Assembly: GCA_017617615.1 (NCBI GenBank)
Contig: JAFZVV010000013.1
Span: forward strand, 1-64,000
Length of the DNA: 64,000 nucleotides
Direction: 5' to 3'
DNA from: Prevotella sp.
GTDB taxonomy: Bacteria > Bacteroidota > Bacteroidia > Bacteroidales > Bacteroidaceae
Under the pieces are notes generated by a model that had not been told where the DNA came from, searched no databases, and was given only the letters and a program-made list of their open reading frames with translations. A program made the position numbers and the translations under genes. Each line of letters opens with the position of its first letter. Position 1 is the first letter of the stretch. Shown piece after piece: positions 33,401 through 40,231 of this stretch.

Positions 33401-34417
33401 CTGGCCAATGATGTTGCGATTGCCGAGTTTGAAGCCCATGTAATGGAAGGGTGATGGGGTGTAGGGCTGTGTGTAGGCGCCTTTCTGGAGCATGCCTATC
33501 CACACGTTGCCGCCCTGGTCTTCGGTGATGCTTGTCACCTTGGCCTGTGAGAGGTCCACGTCGCGGCTGAAGAAAGGGTTGTCTACGAGATGGCCTGTGG
33601 CGGGGTCGTAGATACAGGTGCCCTGGCCGTCGCAGCCAATCATGATTTTGTTGTCGTGGCTGCAATAGAGTTCGGTGACCGACCTGCCGCTGGTCACCTC
33701 GATGGGTACGAAGGTATTGCCCGAAAGCCGATAGATGCCGTTCTTGCGAGTGCCTACGTAGATGTTGCCGCTCTTGTCTTCACAGATACGGAGCACCTGC
33801 TTGCGCAATGGTTCTTCCTGGAAATACCTACCCACCACATGATTGTTGGCCCATACCACCAGGCCGTCGTCCTCGGAGACGACCCAGAGCTGTCCGCGGC
33901 GGTCACACATCAACTGCTGGACATCTACCAACTGCGCCAATGCTCCGCCTAACTGATGGGCCGACGTGGGACTGTCCATCTGCACTACGCCACGCCCCGA
34001 CGTGCCGACCATCACCGTCCCTGAAGGGAGTTCGGCAAATGAAGTGACGTAGCAGGGTACGACATGACCGTCGAGAATCTTCACCTTCACCTCACGGAAG
34101 GCATTGCCGTCGTAGGTCTGCAGTGCGCCGAACATACCGATGTAGAACAGACCCTTGCGGTCTTGCATGATGTGGTTGACGTAATTGCTGAGCATGCTCT
34201 CGTCGGTCTCCTTCTTAAAAATACGGAATTGGTAACCGTCGTAGCGGCAAAGACCGTTACGGGTGGATACCCAAATGAAACCATCACGATCGAGGTATAT
34301 TTGGTTGACGAAACTGCTGGATAGTTGCTTGTCGGCTTCAAATAGTTTGCCTAATTGGGCATGTCCGGAAAAGGTGTTCAGCAGAAGGGTTAGGATAATC
34401 AGAAGGTATTTTTTCAT
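30443..34417 (-). CDS. Hybrid two-component system regulator (HTCS)
   Basis: 1324 residues. A signal peptide (1-20) leads to a periplasmic two-component propeller (about 25-680, repeated units such as DRDGFIWVSTRNGLCRYDG), then a Y_Y_Y domain (about 690-755). One transmembrane helix follows near 765-785 (ATILYLLLLGAALWAYLYY). The cytoplasmic part has a HisKA domain with phospho-acceptor His in NISHEIRTPM, a HATPase domain (NILSNAIKFT, then GTGIGLDLTRSL), a receiver domain (AEDDDE and phospho-acceptor Asp in LLLSDIMMPEMDG), and a C-terminal AraC-type DNA-binding domain (last 95 residues). HTCS proteins sense oligosaccharides in the periplasm and activate the adjacent PUL. It is divergent from the susC-susD-susC-susD locus, which is its likely target. 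Confidence 0.96.
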   Translation of the reverse strand: MKKYLLIILTLLLNTFSGHAQLGKLFEADKQLSSSFVNQIYLDRDGFIWVSTRNGLCRYDGYQFRIFKKETDESMLSNYVNHIMQDRKGLFYIGMFGALQTYDGNAFREVKVKILDGHVVPCYVTSFAELPSGTVMVGTSGRGVVQMDSPTSAHQLGGALAQLVDVQQLMCDRRGQLWVVSEDDGLVVWANNHVVGRYFQEEPLRKQVLRICEDKSGNIYVGTRKNGIYRLSGNTFVPIEVTSGRSVTELYCSHDNKIMIGCDGQGTCIYDPATGHLVDNPFFSRDVDLSQAKVTSITEDQGGNVWIGMLQKGAYTQPYTPSPFHYMGFKLGNRNIIGQACVLSTLFDSRKRAWVGTDKDGLYILDETGSTSRHITTVPSTILCMTEDPQGRIWVGSFNEGCGWVDPVSGIFHRQQLPQGDQVSVFGMVADSYGHLWMGTMGHGLLCLNMSDGQVKTYTVKGNAPWDHSKNSIINDYISKISISPDGKRIYCATTMGLCCLDIQSDSWTKVLGTNNLLYSTPVRIAKEYDGYLWIGTNTDFWRYNLRTKKLENMEAGLPKNGIASIEKDLSGKLWISTDHGLCRLDPKSLQSESYFVDNGLQSNEFSDGASFLSPDGILLFGGVGGISWFKPSEIVKKKWDAQVRITDFIINGKSMTPGSRSGHYQVCDTAVIACDRFELSSHDNYFVISLSTLTYDSPEHITFLYSINNEPYIRLQPGQNDITFSHLSPGKYVFKVKAERNEVTTPEHTFTIIVHSPWYRSRLATILYLLLLGAALWAYLYYRRKREQEKLRMQEHIHAEEMGEAKLRFFMNISHEIRTPMTLIITPLLELIKQEHNPQKKGVLETMRRNAERILNLINQMMDLRKIDKGMMQLHTQQTDLIKFVADIHSLFELQTRAKRINLTYEHDTDRLPVWIDRQQFDKVLVNILSNAIKFTPADGEINVRVTHDEQQARIAISDNGEQIPPDKLERIFERFYQTPSSVNDRNLGTGIGLDLTRSLVEMHHGTIKAQNLDEGCEFIVSIPLGNSHFKPEEITEKTETPDTEIITPEEADSLMRPVEIPLKSNQCTTIVIAEDDDEIRQYLEQELSQSYEVKCCTNGRDALAMVLKCNPDLLLSDIMMPEMDGNTLCSTVKSNPQTNDIPVVLLTAKTREEDKLEGLETGADAYIEKPFNMDILLRTIHNLIQSRQHLRMKYGRTDKMEEHVESVSIKSPDEKLLERVMMVINKNISNSSLSVDSLADEVGISRVHLHRKMKELTGKTPHEIIRNIRLKQAANLLASGDMNITEVVYACGFGNAASFSTIFKRFYGMSPRDYMQEHLNQE

Positions 34418-34452
34418 TGCGTCGTAGGTGTCGTCTCATCGACAAACTGATG

Positions 34453-34460
34453 CAAAGATA
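34453..34460 (-). promoter_or_regulatory. -7 promoter box of the HTCS gene
   Basis: Minus-strand TATCTTTG, 35 bp upstream of the start codon. Confidence 0.55.
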
Positions 34461-34585
34461 AGAGTTTTCAACCAATGCGCAAAAGGATTTGGCGTTTTTT
34501 TGCCTTTTGGCAGGAAATCAAGGCCGATGGAATACAAGCGTATACCCTTTCAGGTAAAAAATGGGGAAGAACCTGTCTTCATATA

Positions 34586-34603
34586 ATAATGTATATACAT
34601 TAT
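34586..34603. promoter_or_regulatory. Perfect AT-rich 18-bp palindrome in the HTCS/PUL divergent region
   Basis: ATAATGTATATACATTAT reads the same on both strands. It lies in the 540-bp gap between the HTCS gene and the PUL, 228 bp upstream of the PUL -7 box. A regulator site is possible, but AT-rich palindromes also arise by chance. The rest of the gap (34461-34830) holds no gene. Confidence 0.4.
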
Positions 34604-34830
34604 ATTAATGATAACATGACCAAATGGTATCACCGTTCCGAGAAAAAAAGATGAGTGTATGTTTGCAAGTGTGGAGAGTATTTCATAACTTTGCAGCATA
34701 GTGCCAAATACGCGATACCTTTTTTCGTGTACAAATGACACGGCTTTTGCGTATGTTACAAATTGTTTATTTGGAATAAAACGTCAAGCTCGTGATACAT
34801 TATATTTAACGCGATTTAAAAGAAAAGTGG

Positions 34831-34838
34831 TAAATTTG
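34831..34838 (+). promoter_or_regulatory. -7 promoter box of the xylan-type PUL
   Basis: TAAATTTG matches TAnnTTTG; no good -33 TTTG, as expected for an HTCS-activated promoter. The leader to the susC-type start at 34959 would be about 115 nt. Confidence 0.5.
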
Positions 34839-34958
34839 CGTCTCTTATGGCATGCAACCATAATAACGACATCTGTTTAAACTACCTATTTTTGGGACTA
34901 CCATAATTTATCCAATAATTGAAATATTTTAATTAACTAATAACATAACTAACAACTT

Positions 34959-37900
34959 ATGAATCAAAATCTGTCAAAATCGAAGAATCTAAAGCAACTG
35001 ATTAGACAGACCATTCCCGCGATTCTGATGCTGTTCACATGCAGCGCCATGCTACATGCCCAGAATGGCATCAGTGTAAGGGGTACTGTCACAGACAATG
35101 CTGCGGATCCTTTGATTGGAGCCACGGTATTAGTGAAAGGACAACCTTCCCTGGGAACGGTGACTGATATCGACGGTAACTTCCATCTGGAGGTGCCATC
35201 GGAGAATTCAGTGTTGGTGTTTTCCTATGTCGGTATGACCACGAAGGAAGTCAAGGTTGGCAAACAGCGAAACATCAAGGTTTCCCTCGCTGACGACGCC
35301 GAACTGGAAGAAGTCGTTGTAGTAGGTTACGGCCAACAGAAAAAGGCCTCTGTGGTGGGTGCCATCACCCAGACCACGGGCGAAGTGCTTGAACGTTCAG
35401 CAGGTATCGGTAGTGTGAGTGCCGCCCTTACGGGTAACCTCCCCGGTATCGCTACAATCGCTTCTACTGGTCAGCCAGGTGAAGAGGACCCGCGAATCTA
35501 CATTCGTGGTGCCGCAGCCTGGAACCAGGATGCCCAGCCGCTTATTCTGGTCGACGGTGTCAAGCGTGAAATCAAGGCTGTTGATATCACGTCTGTGGCT
35601 ACCATCTCTGTGTTGAAGGACGCATCTGCAACGGCCGTTTATGGTGTCGAGGGTGCCAACGGTGTTATCCTGATTACCACCAAGCGTGGTCAGGAAGGCA
35701 AGGCAAGGATTGATGTCGGTTTCAACGCTACGTTGAAGGCCGTGTCGAAACTCCCCCGCAAGTACGACTCCTACGATAGCTATATGTTCCGCAACCAGGC
35801 CATCGAGCATGAACTTGCCATCGGAGGTGCCGCTTCATGGGTATACTATCGCCCGCAGACCTTCATCAACCTCTTCCGCAACCAGGACTATACTGTGAAG
35901 CCCAATTATGACGCCAATGGCAACTACCTCGGCGACTACAGTCAGGCTGAACGTTATCCAAATATTGACTGGCAGGAGGAGATGTTCAAGGACTTCACCT
36001 TATCTTATAATACCAACCTCAACTTGTCGGGTGGTACCAAGTTTGTCAAGTATTTCGTGGCCTTCGACTTCCAGAACGAAGGTGACATGACCAGGGTCTG
36101 GGATAATCACCAGGGATATCAAGGTGGTTATACCTACAATCGTTTGAATGTACGTTCGAACCTTGACTTCCAGATTACGAAAACCACACAGTTCAGGGTG
36201 AACCTGGCAGGCTCGAATGCCCAGCAGAAGACCCCACGTTATTACTATGGCAATAACGGCGAGTTCTTCCAGCAGCAGAAATGGTCGGGTGCCTATAAGA
36301 TGCCGCCCAACCTCTTCCCAGTACAGTTCTCTGACGGGTCTTGGGGTTACTATCCTTTGGTATCCAACATTGAGAACTCTCCCATGAGCGTCACCACGTC
36401 GGGTTATGAATTGGGTACCATCACCCGCATCTTCACCGACTTCTCTCTCGAACAGAATCTCGATTTCGTTACAAAGGGTCTTGTCGCCCGCGGTACGATT
36501 TCCTGGGACAACCAGTTCAATGAGGGTAGCCGTGGTATTTCCGACCTCCACACCGTGAAGAATGCATACATGCTTCCAGAGGATGGTCAGCTGCTTTATG
36601 AGAATTCCATTGATCCTACAACAGGTTTCGATTTCTATGAGAGTCGCGACTGGACCACTCAGGCAGGTAGCGTCAGTTACACGAGCCGAGCCACGGAAAT
36701 GTCGCTCCAGCTCTTCTGGGGTCGCCAGTTCGGTATCCATAACATTACAGCCATGGGTAACTGGAAGCGCCGTATCAGTGCAGGTAACGCCGACCTCGAG
36801 AATCGCCGTGAGGACTGGGTCTTCCGTACCACCTATGACTTGATGGGCAAGTACTTCGCTGAGTTCAACGGTGCTTACAACGGTTCACAGAAGTTCTCTC
36901 CCGACAACCGCTTCGCATTCTTCTGCTCAGGTGCTGCAGGATGGATGGTTTCGGAAGAGAAGTTCATGAAAAGGTTGAAGGAAAAGAGAATCGTCGACAT
37001 GTTCAAGATCCGTGGTTCTATCGGTGAGATTGGTGACGATAACGCCGGTGACCGTTGGGCTTACCTCACTACCTGGGAAGTCATTGGTCCTTACGCCGTC
37101 TCTCTCGACCACTCCAACAGTCCGTTTACAGGATATAAGGAAGCCAGCATTGCCAGCCCTGACCTCCGTTGGGCTACCGTATCGAAGAAGAACATCGGTT
37201 TCGACTATGCATTCCTCGGAGGTATGTTCGCAGGTAGTTTCGACTGGTTCCGCGACGACCGTTACGACATCTTCATTTCAGGTAGCAACCGTTCTGTGCC
37301 TTCATATTATGGTGCAGCAAAGACTCCTGACGTCAACAAGGGTGAAATCAAGAACGTAGGTTTTGAGCTTGAGATTCGTTTCAATAAGGTATTGAAGAAC
37401 GGTATGCGCTTCTGGGCAAACACCAACTATACCTATGCGCACAATGAAATCAAGTTGAAGGATGACCCCAAATTGTTCCCCAGTTATCGCAAGGCACAAG
37501 GCTATTCTCAGGGACAATATGTTTCGTTCATTGACAACGGCTTTATAGGCACTTACGACGAACTTTATAGTGTGCCTGAACGTCAGAGTAGTGACGAATA
37601 CGTGCTCATCGGCGACCATTATATCGTTGACTTCAATGGCGACGGTGTCGTTGACGAGACCAACGACCAGGCTCCTTACGGCTATACCGGAAACCCGGAG
37701 CACACCTACAATGCCACTATCGGCTGGGAATGGAAAGGCTTTAGCATGTTTGCCCAGTTGTATGGTGTGACAGGCGTCACCCGTGACGTAGGTCTCCCCT
37801 CTTTCAATGACAAACTCCTTACGGTATATGATAATGGTAAATGGTGGAATCCCATAGATGGTAATGGCGTAGTGGTCGTACCACGTTTCACCACGCAGGT

Positions 37901-38159
37901 AGCCTACAATGATGGTACACAGTATCTCTTCGATGGTTCCTATTTCCGTCTGAAGAATGTGGAAGTCGCTTACACTTGGACCAAGGGCTGGATCAAGAAT
38001 CTTGGTTTTTCCAGTCTGAAGATATACCTGAATGCCAACAACCTCTTCCTTATCACAAAGATGCCTGACGACCGTGAGAGTAACTACGGTTGGAGTGGTG
38101 GCGGCGGTGCCTACCCCACAGTCAGACGTTATAACTTCGGATTTAAGCTTTACCTATAA
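34959..38159 (+). CDS. SusC-type TonB-dependent transporter (first of PUL, XusA-like)
   Basis: 1066 residues. Signal peptide to about 35 (CSAMLHAQ). A carboxypeptidase-regulatory-like domain (about 38-112, GISVRGTVTDNAADPLIGAT) precedes the TonB-box-like LEEVVVVGYGQQ (116-127), then the plug with DASATAVYGVEGANGVI, and a barrel ending in YNFGFKLYL. It imports oligosaccharides across the outer membrane. First gene of a co-directional string spaced by 14-51 bp: susC, susD, susC, susD, lipoprotein, GH10-like. That gene order equals the xylan-utilisation cluster XusA-XusB-XusC-XusD-XusE-Xyn10C known from Prevotella bryantii, hence the XusA comparison. Substrate is not proved. Confidence 0.95.
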   Translation: MNQNLSKSKNLKQLIRQTIPAILMLFTCSAMLHAQNGISVRGTVTDNAADPLIGATVLVKGQPSLGTVTDIDGNFHLEVPSENSVLVFSYVGMTTKEVKVGKQRNIKVSLADDAELEEVVVVGYGQQKKASVVGAITQTTGEVLERSAGIGSVSAALTGNLPGIATIASTGQPGEEDPRIYIRGAAAWNQDAQPLILVDGVKREIKAVDITSVATISVLKDASATAVYGVEGANGVILITTKRGQEGKARIDVGFNATLKAVSKLPRKYDSYDSYMFRNQAIEHELAIGGAASWVYYRPQTFINLFRNQDYTVKPNYDANGNYLGDYSQAERYPNIDWQEEMFKDFTLSYNTNLNLSGGTKFVKYFVAFDFQNEGDMTRVWDNHQGYQGGYTYNRLNVRSNLDFQITKTTQFRVNLAGSNAQQKTPRYYYGNNGEFFQQQKWSGAYKMPPNLFPVQFSDGSWGYYPLVSNIENSPMSVTTSGYELGTITRIFTDFSLEQNLDFVTKGLVARGTISWDNQFNEGSRGISDLHTVKNAYMLPEDGQLLYENSIDPTTGFDFYESRDWTTQAGSVSYTSRATEMSLQLFWGRQFGIHNITAMGNWKRRISAGNADLENRREDWVFRTTYDLMGKYFAEFNGAYNGSQKFSPDNRFAFFCSGAAGWMVSEEKFMKRLKEKRIVDMFKIRGSIGEIGDDNAGDRWAYLTTWEVIGPYAVSLDHSNSPFTGYKEASIASPDLRWATVSKKNIGFDYAFLGGMFAGSFDWFRDDRYDIFISGSNRSVPSYYGAAKTPDVNKGEIKNVGFELEIRFNKVLKNGMRFWANTNYTYAHNEIKLKDDPKLFPSYRKAQGYSQGQYVSFIDNGFIGTYDELYSVPERQSSDEYVLIGDHYIVDFNGDGVVDETNDQAPYGYTGNPEHTYNATIGWEWKGFSMFAQLYGVTGVTRDVGLPSFNDKLLTVYDNGKWWNPIDGNGVVVVPRFTTQVAYNDGTQYLFDGSYFRLKNVEVAYTWTKGWIKNLGFSSLKIYLNANNLFLITKMPDDRESNYGWSGGGGAYPTVRRYNFGFKLYL

Positions 38160-38173
38160 TTGCGTTTACTATT

Positions 38174-40180
38174 ATGAAATATTATAATAACATCAAAACC
38201 CTTTTGTGTGGTTCGCTGCTCCTGATGGGCGTTGCTTCCTTCACTTCCTGCACGGATTGGCTCGACAAGGACCCGGAGTCTATCGTGGCAGAGGATGAGG
38301 CATTCAAGAACTACCGCAACTTCCAAGGGTATATAGAGGAAATCTATAACCTGATTCCTGACAAGGAGAAGGTTAACTATTGTACCTCATGGAATTTTGG
38401 TGATGACGCTGTTCACAACCCAGAAGGCTATGCGCACATGGACCATCAGGTAGACCTTGGTAACTACCGTAACTGGTGGACCAACAGCCAGTGCTGGTTG
38501 AATGGTGACAGAAGTTCACTTTGGAGAAACTCATGGTATTGCATCCGTAAGTGTAATATGGGTATCGCGAACATCAAGTCGCTTGTTGGAACAGACGAAG
38601 AGCGCGACCTGTTGCTCGGGCAGATGTATTTCTTCCGTGCCTGGTGGCATTTCGAGTTGATGTGCTACTTCGGTGGCCTTCCATACATCGACGAAGCTTT
38701 CGAGTCGAATAGCATTCCAGAGCTTCCCCGACTTTCTTTCCAGGAATGTGCTGACCGTTGCGCCGAAGACTTCGAAATGGCATACAATCTCCTTCCTATT
38801 GACTGGGACGAGACGCTTGCCGGTATGCAGACTTCGGGAAAGAACGATTTGCGTATCAACAAGTTCATGGCGCTCTGCTATCTGGGCAAGTGCTATCTCT
38901 GGGCAGGTTCTCCGCTCATGAAGGAGTTCGAGAAGACCAAGAACGGTGGTGTCGCCCAGCTTTTAGGCGCCAGTTCCAATGGCAAGACATACGATTATGA
39001 TGTCAATTACTGCAAGAAGGCAGCCGAGACGCTCGGCAAGGCCCTTGACATGGTCAACAGGGGAACTGTGAAATACAAGCTTGCTGAATACAAGTATTCT
39101 AACATCTACGACCACGTGCGTGATGAGAATGCTGAGACTTGCTACGCCGACATCTTCTGGACAGAGAAGCAGAACTGGAACACGCCTGGCACATGTGAGG
39201 CCATCTTCCGTGGTGTGAATTCTGGTCTGAACACTGCCAACTGGAACTGCGCAAAGATTTTTGGCCCGAAGGTAGCAGGTCTTGTAGATCATGACAACAT
39301 CATCCATCACCCGACAGCCAACCTCATCGACCAGTACGGAATGGCAAACGGACAGCCTATCTATCTTGTGCAGAATGGCGAGTATGTGCTGAACCCATTG
39401 TCGGGCTGGGATCCGGAGCATCCATACAAGAACCGCGACCCACGCTTCTATCATGATATGGTGTTCGATGGTTTCCACTATGTGCTCAGTACGGACGGCT
39501 TGTCAGCCGCTCAGAAGAAACTGGAGTACTGTGACCTTTTCACCGGTGGCGCCATGCGTGAAATCGACCATGGTAGCAGCACTGGCTATTTCATCCAGAA
39601 ACTGGTACCCCACCAGCATAACGAAGGTGACAGATGGTACGACTGGGATCACGCATTCGAATGCTATCTTCCCTATATGCGCCTTGCCGACATTTATCTG
39701 ATGTATGCAGAGGCAAGGGCTGCCATCGCAAATGGTGTGAACGACCTGAACGTAAGACCTGAATATTGTCCGTCACTGTCGGCTGTCGATGCCATCAACG
39801 CACTCCACGACCGTGTCAACTCTGCTGATTATCCCATGGAACATGTACCGGCCAACCTCCGCGACACCAGGGAGCACTTCATTGATGAAATACGCCGTGA
39901 GCGCGCAGTGGAACTTTCGTTCGAAGGTTTCCGCTGGTGCGACCTCCAGCGCTGGCTCCTCCTTACAGAGCCTCCTTACACCATGAAATACTCTCATGAG
40001 TTTGAGCGTCTGGAAGCCGACTCGTGGTTCAAGGACCATGATCCAAAGGACGCGAAGGTAGGTAATTTCCATAAACAAGAACTTATCACTCGTCGTTTGG
40101 AATCCAAGCACTACTGGTTCCCGCTTCCCGACAAGGATATTTATCTTTACGAAGGATTTGCACAGAATCCGGGATGGTAA
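38174..40180 (+). CDS. SusD/RagB-family lipoprotein (first of PUL, XusB-like)
   Basis: 668 residues, longer than the starch SusD. Signal peptide with lipobox FTSC (lipidated Cys26), then the SusD hallmark CTDWLDKDPES. TPR-like helical blocks (MYFFRAWWHFELMCYFGGLPY, KFMALCYLGKCYLWAGSPL) and the C-terminal RagB block (RRERAVELSFEGFRWCDLQRW, then FPLPDKDIYLYEGFAQNPGW) are intact. It forms the lid of the preceding transporter, 14 bp upstream. Extra length lies in loops of the central region, which may shape a binding site for a larger or branched glycan. Confidence 0.94.
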   Translation: MKYYNNIKTLLCGSLLLMGVASFTSCTDWLDKDPESIVAEDEAFKNYRNFQGYIEEIYNLIPDKEKVNYCTSWNFGDDAVHNPEGYAHMDHQVDLGNYRNWWTNSQCWLNGDRSSLWRNSWYCIRKCNMGIANIKSLVGTDEERDLLLGQMYFFRAWWHFELMCYFGGLPYIDEAFESNSIPELPRLSFQECADRCAEDFEMAYNLLPIDWDETLAGMQTSGKNDLRINKFMALCYLGKCYLWAGSPLMKEFEKTKNGGVAQLLGASSNGKTYDYDVNYCKKAAETLGKALDMVNRGTVKYKLAEYKYSNIYDHVRDENAETCYADIFWTEKQNWNTPGTCEAIFRGVNSGLNTANWNCAKIFGPKVAGLVDHDNIIHHPTANLIDQYGMANGQPIYLVQNGEYVLNPLSGWDPEHPYKNRDPRFYHDMVFDGFHYVLSTDGLSAAQKKLEYCDLFTGGAMREIDHGSSTGYFIQKLVPHQHNEGDRWYDWDHAFECYLPYMRLADIYLMYAEARAAIANGVNDLNVRPEYCPSLSAVDAINALHDRVNSADYPMEHVPANLRDTREHFIDEIRRERAVELSFEGFRWCDLQRWLLLTEPPYTMKYSHEFERLEADSWFKDHDPKDAKVGNFHKQELITRRLESKHYWFPLPDKDIYLYEGFAQNPGW

Positions 40181-40185
40181 GACAA

Positions 40186-40219
40186 GATTAATGATTAACG
40201 ACAACCGATTAATGATTAA
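40186..40219 (+). repeat. Two 13-bp direct repeats, 21 bp apart
   Basis: GATTAATGATTAA occurs at 40186-40198 and 40207-40219, a spacing of two helical turns, in the 51-bp gap before the second susC-type gene. Confidence 0.7.
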
Positions 40220-40231
40220 TAAGACATTTTT

